Source of the DNA: a virus | DNA: 64,000 nucleotides | Virus record (IMG/VR): IMGVR_UViG_3300031251_000001 | Location: 150,230-214,229 of that record | Strand: one strand, 5' to 3' | Shown: positions 7,916 to 15,295 of the stretch, one piece after another | How the letters are laid out: each line of letters starts with the position of its first letter | Position numbering within the stretch: the stretch's first letter is position 1 | Notes under the pieces: model-generated | Databases searched by the model: none | Told to the model about the DNA's origin: nothing | The model's input: the letters and a program-made list of their open reading frames with translations, nothing else | Program-made: the position numbers and the translations under genes

Positions 7916-8230
7916 CTACAGACTATAAAAGGCCATCCATCGCCTGGTGACGTCGGATGGTCGATCGCGGTGCATCTCCTGGACGTAGGTGGCACCGTGG
8001 GTGGTCAGCGGGTTCTCGAAGAACTTGCCGACCCACCAGGGCTTCTTGGTCTCACTCCAGTTCTCGCGGTCCTTGCAGCTGTCACCGCAACCGCAGTGGC
8101 TGGGACTATCAGATTCCTGGTCAGAGTAGGGGCCGGCTGGAGCGATCAGTTTGTTACGTTTGGCCATGGCGTTTGCACACTTGGTGCAGTAGACATCACC
8201 GTCGATGATCCACGTGTCCGGACTGTTCAT
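7916..8230 (-). CDS. Cys/His-rich protein (104 aa), possible zinc binding
   Basis: CTKC (YCTKCANAMAKRN) near residue 13 and HCGCGDSC near 45 could form a zinc site. The C-terminus reads like a small basic domain (SDVTRRWMAF). ATG at 8230 follows GGAGG; the upstream extension of the frame overlaps another gene and palindrome R1. The HNH gene ends six nucleotides from its stop, on the opposite strand. Confidence 0.7.
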   Translation of the reverse strand: MNSPDTWIIDGDVYCTKCANAMAKRNKLIAPAGPYSDQESDSPSHCGCGDSCKDRENWSETKKPWWVGKFFENPLTTHGATYVQEMHRDRPSDVTRRWMAFYSL

Positions 8231-8243
8231 GTTGCCTCCAACC

Positions 8244-8259
8244 CAAAATACGTATTTTG
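8244..8259. repeat. 16-bp palindrome, copy R1
   Basis: CAAAATACGTATTTTG, perfect, extended here to 18 bp. On the minus strand it starts two nucleotides after the stop of the 173-aa gene and ends just before GGAGG of the 104-aa gene. One of seven identical copies. Candidate operator, promoter or other protein-binding site. Confidence 0.85.
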
Positions 8260-8261
8260 GA

Positions 8262-8783
8262 TTACTTGGTTTTCTTGGGACGGCCCCGCTTGGGTGACTC
8301 GACGAGCGACTTACGGACACCGTTGAGATAATTGGTGTTGAGTAGCTCATAGAGATCATGAGCAAGGCGGTCACTGGCAGCCACGCAGATCTTCTGCAGG
8401 ACACGACCGCCGTCATAGACGACTTCACCGGTCAGGGTGAGTTTATTGTCATTACCGTCGATCTTGAAGTCGTGCAGGTCGGCAAGACCGGGATTGAGCT
8501 GGTTCTCTTTCTCTGCGGCGAGAAGTACCACTCTGGATGCCGTGGCACAGCCGTCATGCCGAAAAGATTCGACGATGATCGCGGCAGCGTGCTCCTGCAG
8601 AGAGTTGAAATTGAAGTAGCGGTTCTTCTCTCGCTGTACCTTCCACTGAGCGATCAGCTCGACAGCCACTTCATCGACCACCGCAGAGATCAGATCAATC
8701 TTGTCGATGACCTCGGAGAATGTGGGAGCATTGGCCACCAACATACCGAGGCGAGCCGCGAGAGCAGAATGGGTAACTCGCAT
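8262..8783 (-). CDS. Hypothetical protein with AT-hook-like tail (173 aa)
   Basis: A helical N-terminal half (residues 1-100) is followed by a beta-rich part (KLTLTGEVVYDGGRVLQ) and a basic end, KRGRPKKTK, which contains the RGRP core of an AT-hook. DNA contact is therefore possible. It starts eight nucleotides after the ligase gene; ATG at 8783 is chosen because the upstream extension lies inside the ligase gene. Confidence 0.65.
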   Translation of the reverse strand: MRVTHSALAARLGMLVANAPTFSEVIDKIDLISAVVDEVAVELIAQWKVQREKNRYFNFNSLQEHAAAIIVESFRHDGCATASRVVLLAAEKENQLNPGLADLHDFKIDGNDNKLTLTGEVVYDGGRVLQKICVAASDRLAHDLYELLNTNYLNGVRKSLVESPKRGRPKKTK

Positions 8784-8791
8784 AGTAGTCC

Positions 8792-9991
8792 TTATTCGTG
8801 AGCCAGGCGGAAGGCCTTGGCTTGGGGCATCTTGGGAACACCCTTGCGGGTGAGGCAGAAGTATTTCACGGTCAGCATCTGACCGATCCACTTCTTGCCT
8901 TCCTTGAGGTAGCGACGCTTGTCTTCGTTGTCACCAGGTGCAGTGACCGTGAAAGTTTTCTTTGGGTCGCCGGGCATCATGCACATGAAGATCGCTTTAT
9001 CAGCAAAGGTCGACTTACCGGGGCTGACGCCGATAACCTCGAACTCCTTCTCGATCCAGACCTTGCACTTGTAGAGACCTTTCGATCTCTTGCTGGGATG
9101 GTAAGGCAGATCGAGACGGAGCATACAGCCTTCCTGGTGGTCGGCGATACACTCGTCACGGAACTTGATCAGATCCTCGTGACTATTACACACGAAGGTC
9201 GGCGTGAACTTGATGGCTTCATTCGGGAACAGGTCCGTCAATCGGGCCAACTCGCTGAGACGCTTCTCAAGCGGCAGTTGCGGCAGACTGGGCGTATACA
9301 AGTCGTAGACGTGGTAGACCATTTTGGCCTGGAGGTCGGCCCGTTCCTGATTCTTGGCCTCGCCGCGAATGGTGCCCGAGAGTTCCTCGAAATCGGCATC
9401 GGGATCGAACAGCTCACCATCGACGAGGATGAGCTCCTCAAACCGCACGTTGCTCGACTTGCGGTAGGGCTGGAGGGCCTCGACGATGTGTGGCATGGTA
9501 GGAATAGGTTTACTACCGCGACTGAACAGCTTCACGCCATCCTTGGTGATGTGAGCCACACAGCGGTGACCGTCCCACTTGGGCTGCGTCCACTTCTTAC
9601 CGGGAGTGGCAAAGATCACCTCGGGTTTGAAGTCCTCATAGGTCTCAGCCAGCATGGGTTGCAGATCACGCTTCTCGGCGGACTCCTTCCCGGTAGCGTC
9701 CTGGCTGTAGCCCTTGCTGTCGAGCTTCTTCTGCCACTTGGACTGGGCCTCCGCCAGGGCCTGCTCGACTGCCGTCGTAGCGTTGGCCTTGCCCAGGTTC
9801 TTGCCTTCCTTGATGACGTTGCGCTCTTCACGCATCTTCCCGCCCTCACGCCCATACCGGGTCGTGATGACGCCGTAGTCACCCTCCTGGGTGACCGTCA
9901 GGGTCCAGATTACCGGGTCCCCCACCGAGGCCGCTTTGGTCAGCGGGGGCAGCTGGTGTGGGAGCTTGATCTTGGGAGCCGTCGTCGCCAT
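8792..9991 (-). CDS. ATP-dependent DNA ligase with N-terminal WGR domain (399 aa)
   Basis: Seals nicks in duplex DNA through a ligase-adenylate intermediate. Residues about 27-95 form a WGR-type nucleic-acid-binding domain (TTRYGREGGKM). The nucleotidyltransferase core has motif I KWDG with the adenylated Lys at 138, motif Ia FSRGSKP near 156, motif III DGEL near 191, IIIa YDLY near 229, motif IV EGCML near 287 and motif V LYKCK near 306. An OB-fold-like tail follows to residue 399. Motif order and spacing are intact, so it should be active in replication and repair. The first 113 nt overlap the end of the upstream gene's frame, so the N-terminal 20 residues are less certain. Confidence 0.93.
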   Translation of the reverse strand: MATTAPKIKLPHQLPPLTKAASVGDPVIWTLTVTQEGDYGVITTRYGREGGKMREERNVIKEGKNLGKANATTAVEQALAEAQSKWQKKLDSKGYSQDATGKESAEKRDLQPMLAETYEDFKPEVIFATPGKKWTQPKWDGHRCVAHITKDGVKLFSRGSKPIPTMPHIVEALQPYRKSSNVRFEELILVDGELFDPDADFEELSGTIRGEAKNQERADLQAKMVYHVYDLYTPSLPQLPLEKRLSELARLTDLFPNEAIKFTPTFVCNSHEDLIKFRDECIADHQEGCMLRLDLPYHPSKRSKGLYKCKVWIEKEFEVIGVSPGKSTFADKAIFMCMMPGDPKKTFTVTAPGDNEDKRRYLKEGKKWIGQMLTVKYFCLTRKGVPKMPQAKAFRLAHE

Positions 9992-10271
9992 GTGCCATGC
10001 CTCTGAAATCGAACAACTGGCCCAGGATAGGATGACTCATCATCATGGGGGCCAGCTTGCCCTTACGTGGTTTAACGTCCTGGAACCGGAGCTCGGCCAG
10101 GCGTGAGAGTTCGTTGACGACACTCAGGATGAGCGTCGACATCATGTCGGGATCACTCGCAATGGAGGGATCAATGGTTAAGTCGAGAAGGCTGAACGGG
10201 GCGACCGCCGCCTTACCACTGACAAGCCCGGTGGGGTGTTTGTATTCCACCGGGCCGATGACGGACGACAT
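9879..10271 (-). CDS. Hypothetical protein with Gly/Pro/Asp-rich tail (130 aa)
   Basis: A compact helical part (residues 20-85, with LTIDPSIASDPDMMSTLIL) is followed by a low-complexity tail rich in Asp, Gln, Gly and Pro. ATG at 10271 is chosen because it lies next to the upstream gene's stop. The tail overlaps the ligase gene by 113 nt, an unusually long overlap, so the true 3' end could be different if there is a sequence error. Confidence 0.6.
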   Translation of the reverse strand: MSSVIGPVEYKHPTGLVSGKAAVAPFSLLDLTIDPSIASDPDMMSTLILSVVNELSRLAELRFQDVKPRKGKLAPMMMSHPILGQLFDFRGMAHGDDGSQDQAPTPAAPADQSGLGGGPGNLDPDGHPGG

Positions 10272-10276
10272 AGGGT

Positions 10277-10858
10277 CTACTTTCCTTCGAGCGCTGCCGC
10301 CAGCTTGGCCAGCTCGGCGGGAACGTCCTCGAACTTTTCGGGGGCGGGGCAGAGAGCGAAACACTTAATGTTCTCGACGGAATAGAGACGGAAGTTGACA
10401 TCGGCCAGTTCACCCGTCTTCTTCTTGCTGCTGAGGATGAGCTCGGCCTCGGCGGTAGGGATCTCGGTTCCCTCGCTGTCGTAGTAGGTGGCCTTCTCCG
10501 GCCCCTTCATCTGATCGAGGCAGATGTAGAGCTTTTCGGGTGTCTTGATGTTCTGGTGGATGGGGGTAGGGCCACCGTCTGAAGCATTCTTGACCATCTG
10601 GTGGTAAGGAGCCCGCGCAGGCTTGAGGGGTGCTACCGTGTCGGCCGCGATGGCAGCGTTGACCTTTTCTTTAGCCTCACGCTCGCGGGCGATCGACTTA
10701 TCGAAGATGAGCTGACCCACGACGACGGATCGCTTGAACACCTCAGCAGCGGTAACCGTATCCTCGGGCTTGAGGACGACCATGGCGATCAGAGTTGGCT
10801 TGTTGGGCAGGTTGGTGCAGATGGCAGCAATTGGTTGATTCTCGACGAACAGATCCAT
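10277..10858 (-). CDS. Hypothetical protein (193 aa)
   Basis: Mixed alpha/beta protein starting MDLFVENQPIAAICTN; contains VAPLKPARAPYHQMVKNAS and a C-terminal helical stretch ending AALEGK. No cofactor motif. The ATG at 10858 follows AGGAATTG; the TTG six nucleotides upstream is less likely. It precedes the ligase-linked gene by five nucleotides, so a nucleic-acid role is possible but unproven. Confidence 0.65.
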   Translation of the reverse strand: MDLFVENQPIAAICTNLPNKPTLIAMVVLKPEDTVTAAEVFKRSVVVGQLIFDKSIAREREAKEKVNAAIAADTVAPLKPARAPYHQMVKNASDGGPTPIHQNIKTPEKLYICLDQMKGPEKATYYDSEGTEIPTAEAELILSSKKKTGELADVNFRLYSVENIKCFALCPAPEKFEDVPAELAKLAAALEGK

Positions 10859-10890
10859 AATCAATTCCTAGATAAAGAAGAGGGAAGCCA

Positions 10891-10906
10891 GGCCGCTTTC
10901 GCGGCC
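10891..10906 (-). terminator. GNRA-loop hairpin, weak terminator
   Basis: GGCCGC-GAAA-GCGGCC on the minus strand, after the stop of the 70-aa membrane gene, followed by TGGCTTCCCTCTTCTTT, only moderately T-rich. It may be a weak terminator or an RNA-stability hairpin. Confidence 0.4.
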
Positions 10907-10921
10907 CGCTCCGCCTTCGGG

Positions 10922-11134
10922 TTAGATGATGCCCAGGAGCTTCAGCCCCTGGACGATATAGGGTAGGGCCAGAGTGAGAGCAGCCGTGGTCAGGAAATAA
11001 CCACAGCAGTAGCCGGCTGTGTAGATCAGCAGGCGACGCCATTTGGCTTTGATCAGAGCAGCTTGTTGTTCCTTGCGGACAACGCTGACTTCGTGCAGGA
11101 TGCGGGTAACATTCAGAGTGAACTCAGCAGACAT
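10922..11134 (-). CDS. Small membrane protein (70 aa)
   Basis: A charged amphipathic N-terminus (residues 1-33) is followed by one or two hydrophobic spans (LLIYTAGYCCGYFLTTAALT, then LALPYIVQGLKLLGII). Size and layout would suit a holin or spanin-like protein, but no lysin is next to it. ATG at 11134 is chosen over a TTG six nucleotides upstream. Confidence 0.6.
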   Translation of the reverse strand: MSAEFTLNVTRILHEVSVVRKEQQAALIKAKWRRLLIYTAGYCCGYFLTTAALTLALPYIVQGLKLLGII

Positions 11135-11203
11135 GGTCAACCCCTTGTAGGTAAGTGTGCGTTAGGTGCCGTTCATCAGTTATGACGCATAACGCCTCCC
11201 AGT

Positions 11204-11575
11204 TTAGTTGGGGTTTTCGTCCTCCACCCGTTCCGATTCTCTGGCTCCCTCCAGGGTGAAGGCTCGTACGTTCTCGGCGTTGATGTCCATCGCCAAGCGG
11301 ATCCAGAGGCTACCCTCATAGAACTCAAAGTAGGCAGGGGAGCCGTAACCCTCAACCGCGGTCTTCTCACCGTAACCGTTGAAATAGAGTTCCAGGAATT
11401 GATCGTTGTTGAGAACGGCCTTACCGGTCACGTGCCCATCACAGTCGGGCGAGTGGTCGATGAGCTTGAAGAAGAAGGTCCGCTTCAGCCGGCGGAACTC
11501 GCGATCGCGGACGTAGATGTCCACGATGATGGCAATCAGGATGGCAAAGAGCAGGATGCCGATAACAATGACCAT
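11204..11575 (-). CDS. Membrane-anchored hypothetical protein (123 aa)
   Basis: An N-terminal span (MVIVIGILLFAILIAIIVDI) is followed by basic residues and a soluble domain of about 90 residues with an acidic C-terminus. This is the arrangement of a cytoplasm-facing anchored protein. Gene spacing is eight nucleotides to the upstream gene. Confidence 0.65.
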   Translation of the reverse strand: MVIVIGILLFAILIAIIVDIYVRDREFRRLKRTFFFKLIDHSPDCDGHVTGKAVLNNDQFLELYFNGYGEKTAVEGYGSPAYFEFYEGSLWIRLAMDINAENVRAFTLEGARESERVEDENPN

Positions 11576-11582
11576 GTGGGCC

Positions 11583-12053
11583 TCATGGAGTTAAGTGAAG
11601 TTTCAGAACAGGGGTACCAGGGATGCAGTAACCGGTGTCGGGGTCTTCGGTGATGTGCGAGACCACGGCCAGCGGCGTCTTGTCTTCGTACTCCTGGTTG
11701 TAGAGCTCCTGGGACATCCCAGGATGCCACTCGGCGATTTGGTAGTGCATCTCGCGCATCTTCTGGGCGAGCTGCATGGCGTTGACGACGGCACAGGTGT
11801 TGGTAGCGATGAAACCGCTGTGCAGCATCTTGTGCCAGTTCTGCTTGTTACGAACCTGGAAGTAGATGAAGTAGCGGGTGTGTGGCTTCCACACCCCGAC
11901 GAGGGGCTCGTAGACCCAGCGGGTTTCCCCTTCCAGGTGGATCGCCTTCTTGCGGTCCCATTCGATCTTGCCGCCGTAGAACTCCACCCGAACCGGGCAC
12001 TCCAGGGCGTGTTCCAGGGGAGGAACGATCCGCTGACAATTACATTGAGACAT
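11583..12053 (-). CDS. Hypothetical protein (156 aa)
   Basis: Begins MSQCNCQRIVPPLEHALEC, with Cys residues that may bind a metal, followed by an aromatic-rich alpha/beta body. A longer open frame in the +1 register covers the same region but has the composition of a shadow. Its ATG overlaps the upstream gene by 14 nt. Not recognised. Confidence 0.7.
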   Translation of the reverse strand: MSQCNCQRIVPPLEHALECPVRVEFYGGKIEWDRKKAIHLEGETRWVYEPLVGVWKPHTRYFIYFQVRNKQNWHKMLHSGFIATNTCAVVNAMQLAQKMREMHYQIAEWHPGMSQELYNQEYEDKTPLAVVSHITEDPDTGYCIPGTPVLKLHLTP

Positions 12054-12618
12054 GGTGTCCTTCGGTTCGTAGTTGATTGACGATTTCGATCAGCTCTCGA
12101 TTGGTGACCTCGGCTTCCGGATCCACCTCGACTCTCTGCCTGAGCGTGAGGATGAAGTCCGCCATCATCTCCAGCTCCCAACGATGGCTGTACTGGGGAC
12201 CGAGCTTCTTGAGCCTTTGGATCGCCCGCAAGTAAAGCAGGATGGACATGCGCGGCGTAACACCCTTGCGTCGACTGAGCAGGTACTCACGGGTCGAAGC
12301 CATGATCTCGCGGACCTTCTCGACTGGCACCGTAGTCACCAGTTCCAGTCGAACAGGGTGGACGATCCAGCGTTCGCCGGTGATGATGGCGTCCCAGGTG
12401 CCCTTGGGTTTGACAGCCCGGCACGGCTGGGCGGTACGGTAGCAGTAGGTGTGGTGCCAGAAGAACCTGGCGGCGAAGCAGGCAGCGACGGATGGGCCGA
12501 CGCACAGGCGGGGCGTGGTCGGCTCGATGTGGCCTTTGTTGGGTGGCGTGAGCAGCTTCGAGGTGAACGATGGTCCGTGGTTCACCTCGGTGCAGTGCCA
12601 CCAGTGTCTGGGTTTCAT
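12040..12618 (-). CDS. Hypothetical basic protein (192 aa)
   Basis: His/Trp/Cys-rich N-terminal half (MKPRHWWHCTEVNHGP, FFWHHTYCYRT) and a helical C-terminal half (EYLLSRRKGVTPRMSILLYL). The N-terminal residues could bind a metal. Coupled to the gene before it by an ATGA overlap. Confidence 0.68.
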   Translation of the reverse strand: MKPRHWWHCTEVNHGPSFTSKLLTPPNKGHIEPTTPRLCVGPSVAACFAARFFWHHTYCYRTAQPCRAVKPKGTWDAIITGERWIVHPVRLELVTTVPVEKVREIMASTREYLLSRRKGVTPRMSILLYLRAIQRLKKLGPQYSHRWELEMMADFILTLRQRVEVDPEAEVTNRELIEIVNQLRTEGHHVSM

Positions 12619-12950
12619 GGCTTGCCCATCTGATCCATCACGGTTTCGACTGTCTCACGCAAGGCGGAGATGATGAAGCTGGCGTTACCGTGAGCAAACA
12701 GCTTCCGCTTGTGGGCGGCACGAGCGAAGGCCAGGAGAGTGGCCTCGAAGATGTCCAGGCCGGCGTTGAACTGATCGACCTCCGCCTGGTTTTGCCGATG
12801 CTCATGAAGAGCGATCGGGTCAGCTGTCGTCCGCTGGAAGTTGGTCTGGATCTCCCCCGTGCTGTCCTCATTCAGGTTGAAGATCACCTTGTGCGTGCCC
12901 GTCTCCAGCACGATTGTCCTGATCAGTTGCTTCAGTTGTTCCGTCTTCAT
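12615..12950 (-). CDS. Hypothetical helical protein (111 aa)
   Basis: MKTEQLKQLIRTIVLETGTH start, then a beta hairpin and a long helix. ATG at 12950 is used because the open frame upstream lies in the neighbouring zinc-ribbon gene, whose 3' part overlaps this gene by 83 nt. Confidence 0.65.
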   Translation of the reverse strand: MKTEQLKQLIRTIVLETGTHKVIFNLNEDSTGEIQTNFQRTTADPIALHEHRQNQAEVDQFNAGLDIFEATLLAFARAAHKRKLFAHGNASFIISALRETVETVMDQMGKP

Positions 12951-13137
12951 CGGTGTCCTCGCAGGTACGGTAGTCCAGGGCGGTGATATTTTCCAGGCCA
13001 CACTCGCCACACTCAGAATCGCAAGCCGACTCGTAGATCTCCTGCCACTCGTACCCACAGCGTGGGCAGCAGTAGTCGATCTCGTAGAGCGGCTCGCGAC
13101 TGGCCTGGCGTGCCCGCATGACGCTAAGCTCCGCCAT
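12868..13137 (-). CDS. Zinc-ribbon protein (89 aa)
   Basis: CCPRCGYEW near residue 23 and CDSECGECG near 42 form a plausible four-Cys ribbon; the rest is an acidic, Asp/Glu/Thr-rich tail. ATG at 13137 lies inside the last codons of the poly-Glu gene. The tail overlaps the following gene by 83 nt. Confidence 0.68.
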   Translation of the reverse strand: MAELSVMRARQASREPLYEIDYCCPRCGYEWQEIYESACDSECGECGLENITALDYRTCEDTDEDGTTEATDQDNRAGDGHAQGDLQPE

Positions 13138-13408
13138 CTTCTTCCTCCTCCTCTTCTTCCTCTTCTTCCTCGATAGGTTCGTAATGATCGGGCTCATTGA
13201 GTGTCTCGACGGAGATGGTCTCGACCCACTGATCGTTCTCGGTCTCCTCCTTCTCGTCATAGGAGACCTCGCCGGCCCGGCACAGCCGTTCCGCTTCTTC
13301 AGCGGTCTCGGCCTGAACCGTGTAAGACGTCTTGTAACCGAAGAGCTCGTAAGCCTCGACGATGAACGTCTTCTTATTGTCGGGCTTCACCTTCACTTTG
13401 CTTGGCAT
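13124..13408 (-). CDS. Acidic protein with poly-glutamate tail (94 aa)
   Basis: A short basic start (MPSKVKVKPDNKK) and a small beta-alpha domain (FIVEAYELFGYKTSYTVQAE) resembling a DNA-mimic or ribosome-like module, ending in a run of about twelve Glu residues before DGGA. Proteins with such tails can mimic nucleic acid or bind basic proteins; unproven here. Starts inside the upstream gene by 35 nt. Confidence 0.68.
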   Translation of the reverse strand: MPSKVKVKPDNKKTFIVEAYELFGYKTSYTVQAETAEEAERLCRAGEVSYDEKEETENDQWVETISVETLNEPDHYEPIEEEEEEEEEEEDGGA

Positions 13409-13772
13409 GGTTGTTCTCCGGTAGTTTCTTTGGCTCGCGATTAGCGAGGATGGTTTCAAGGACTTCGAGACGTTGTTTGACAAGGACTAGCTCGGCGAGC
13501 AACAGCTTGATCGTTGCGGCTGATAATTCCTTATGCTCAAAAAGAGTTACCGGGTCTTTAAGCAGATTCTCCAGGTGCTCGTTGGGAAGGATGGCAGCAT
13601 AGTCAGGATCAGCTTTGAGCTTCTCTGCCGCCTCCTGTGCACCCTGGAGGATACTAGTGGCCAGCTGATCAGCGGTAGATGGCCGCTTATAAGGAGTGAA
13701 CCCAGCATTGATCTGATCGATATGACTTGAGTGTTCCTTGTACAGATCAAGAAAGCGTTGCAGCGTCATCAT
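13374..13772 (-). CDS. Helical, probably coiled-coil protein (132 aa)
   Basis: Long helices with heptad-like spacing in residues 85-118 (IKLLLAELVLVKQRLEVLET). Two adjacent ATGs at 13772 and 13769. It is the first gene after the 13.8-kb terminator. Not recognised. Confidence 0.65.
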   Translation of the reverse strand: MMTLQRFLDLYKEHSSHIDQINAGFTPYKRPSTADQLATSILQGAQEAAEKLKADPDYAAILPNEHLENLLKDPVTLFEHKELSAATIKLLLAELVLVKQRLEVLETILANREPKKLPENNHAKQSEGEARQ

Positions 13773-13781
13773 GGCTCCAAA

Positions 13782-13810
13782 ACGAAAACACCCCTCCACG
13801 AGGAGGGGTG
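13782..13810 (-). terminator. Intrinsic terminator
   Basis: Nine-bp stem CACCCCTCC with GGAGGGGTG, four-base loop, then TTTTCGTTTT on the minus strand. It ends the transcript of the 64-aa membrane protein gene. Confidence 0.85.
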
Positions 13811-13832
13811 AGGGACTCGGGGTGAGGGTAGA

Positions 13833-14027
13833 TTACTTGGCAGTCGTGGTGGCCGCAACGGTGGGTTTGCCGTGCACCGGGTCACCGACCGCCATCTTCT
13901 TGATCGCGATCACGCCGACCACGACCATCAGACAGATGAGACCGCCACCCACGAAGAACTTGTTCATTGAGCTCTTCGTCGCCGGATCCATCGGGATACT
14001 GTTATCCTGCTGCATGTCACTCTCCAC
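13833..14027 (-). CDS. Single-span membrane protein (64 aa)
   Basis: Hydrophilic N-terminus (residues 1-22), a span near 23-43 (FFVGGGLICLMVVVGVIAIK), and a short basic/Thr-rich tail. A monocistronic unit: an extended -10-like site lies upstream and a strong terminator downstream. Confidence 0.7.
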   Translation of the reverse strand: MESDMQQDNSIPMDPATKSSMNKFFVGGGLICLMVVVGVIAIKKMAVGDPVHGKPTVAATTTAK

Positions 14028-14043
14028 TGGGTTAGATAACTCC

Positions 14044-14052
14044 AGTGTAGCA
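14044..14052 (-). promoter_or_regulatory. Extended -10-like sequence
   Basis: TGCTACACT on the minus strand, eight nucleotides or so upstream of a short leader to the 64-aa membrane protein gene. No clear -35. Confidence 0.3.
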
Positions 14053-14054
14053 CT

Positions 14055-14933
14055 TCAGTCGAGCAAGTTGACCTGAGTCAGCATGGTACGCAGGACTTCT
14101 TCACTGAGGTCACCAAACCCGGTCATGCGACTTAATGCTCGCAGGCCAGCCGCCCTGGCCAGCAGCGTCTCAGCGTGTTTCTCGCAGCCCTCAGCTGCAG
14201 AAATGATCAACTGGCCCAACGGAATCCGTTTGGCTTCGGCCGGGAGGGAAGCGTTCATCTTCTCCTGGGCGTTCGCCTGCAGCTTACTGATCTCCTCGGC
14301 TTCCTCAGCCATTGACTGTTGCTGCTCTTCCCAGGTCATCGGCGTCGACGGCTCGCTCAGCACGACAGGTCGCGTACCACACCAGTCGACTTCCTTGCTG
14401 CTGCCGTCGGTTTCAGGACGAGGGTTGTTGCCGTAGATGTGTGCCAGCACTGGAGTGAGTTGGCAGTCACTGGCAATGTCGACAATATACCAGTGCTTGT
14501 CGGCCAGATCAAACTCCGTGAACTTGCCTTGAGTGATGGGCCGATTGGTAGTCCAACGAACCATCTGTACAGCGAGTGGTCGATGGATGTCGATCCTGTG
14601 GTAGGGCAGGTACTGAAGAGCCTTGTTCAGCATCTCGCGGGTGAGGATGATCTCCAACTCAGCTTTGGTGGGATCAGGTGCAATCTCGTGCAACGAATAC
14701 TTGGCCTTGGGGCAGTATTCGCAGTGCTCTGGAACATCAGTCACGTAGATCGACTTCTTGAGGAACTCAAACCGAGGCGGTGTGGCAGAGATATCGATTT
14801 CTCTACCGATCCACAGCATGTTGTAAAGCACCCTGGCTATGGGAGGACACACCATGACGGCGGGGCCAGAAAAACTATTGATGATGAGCTTGGCTTCTCT
14901 GGTCGTGATGGATGGTAGATCAGTGCCTGGCAT
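14055..14933 (-). CDS. Hypothetical protein (292 aa)
   Basis: Alpha/beta N-terminal 170 residues, with a CEYC pair in HCEYCPKAKYSL near residue 70 and LPYHRIDIHRPLAVQMVRW near 110, then a Gln/Glu/Ala-rich helical C-terminal third. ATG at 14933 is chosen because the longer frame overlaps the terminator at 14.97 kb. No family is recognised. Confidence 0.65.
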   Translation of the reverse strand: MPGTDLPSITTREAKLIINSFSGPAVMVCPPIARVLYNMLWIGREIDISATPPRFEFLKKSIYVTDVPEHCEYCPKAKYSLHEIAPDPTKAELEIILTREMLNKALQYLPYHRIDIHRPLAVQMVRWTTNRPITQGKFTEFDLADKHWYIVDIASDCQLTPVLAHIYGNNPRPETDGSSKEVDWCGTRPVVLSEPSTPMTWEEQQQSMAEEAEEISKLQANAQEKMNASLPAEAKRIPLGQLIISAAEGCEKHAETLLARAAGLRALSRMTGFGDLSEEVLRTMLTQVNLLD

Positions 14934-14956
14934 GTTGGATTCCTTGAAAGAGGGGA

Positions 14957-14990
14957 AAACGAAAGACCCCACGATGCAGGCCGTGGGGTC
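14957..14990 (-). terminator. Intrinsic terminator
   Basis: Nine-bp stem GACCCCACG with CGTGGGGTC around an eight-base loop, followed on the minus strand by TTTCGTTTTC. The outermost base of the stem is shared with palindrome R2. Confidence 0.85.
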
Positions 14991-15005
14991 AAAATACGTA
15001 TTTTG
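14990..15005. repeat. 16-bp palindrome, copy R2
   Basis: CAAAATACGTATTTTG, eleven nucleotides after the stop at 15017 and abutting the terminator stem on the other side. Of the seven copies this is the one tied directly to a terminator. Confidence 0.85.
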
Positions 15006-15016
15006 GATTCAGCGTG

Positions 15017-15292
15017 TCACTTAGGCTTGCCTGTTTGCGTACGAAAGAGGAAGCCGTCGTCCATTGAGACAGCGTCCGGGTATTCGTAGTCAAGGTTGGG
15101 CCAGTAGGTGACCGCCCAGCAGCGAAGCGACTTGTCACGGTAGATGCAATACTGCGGGAAGTCCTCATCGGCCATCTGGATAGAAAAGCCGATGTGGTCC
15201 GGACTGTCCTTGAACCATGTCAGGCGAAGCTGCGGTCGGGACAGCAAGAAGAGCAGCAAGGCAAAGACCAAGGCTTGGCGGATGATGATCAT
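15017..15292 (-). CDS. Secreted or membrane-anchored small protein (91 aa)
   Basis: N-terminal hydrophobic segment (residues 4-19) with a basic flank, then a soluble part with two Cys and several aromatic residues. It has no clear cleavage site, so signal anchor or signal peptide cannot be separated. Next to the CAP-like secreted protein gene, four nucleotides away. Confidence 0.65.
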   Translation of the reverse strand: MIIIRQALVFALLLFLLSRPQLRLTWFKDSPDHIGFSIQMADEDFPQYCIYRDKSLRCWAVTYWPNLDYEYPDAVSMDDGFLFRTQTGKPK

Positions 15293-15295
15293 TGG

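Noticed and set aside
8798-10006. Plus-strand open frame of 402 codons opposite the DNA ligase gene
   Set aside because: It is the exact antisense of a gene with all ligase motifs, has no ribosome-binding site and no recognisable domains; a GC-rich shadow.
11603-12181. 192-codon open frame overlapping the 156-aa gene on the same strand
   Set aside because: Out-of-frame shadow rich in Ser, Arg and Thr; the 156-aa frame has the better protein character.
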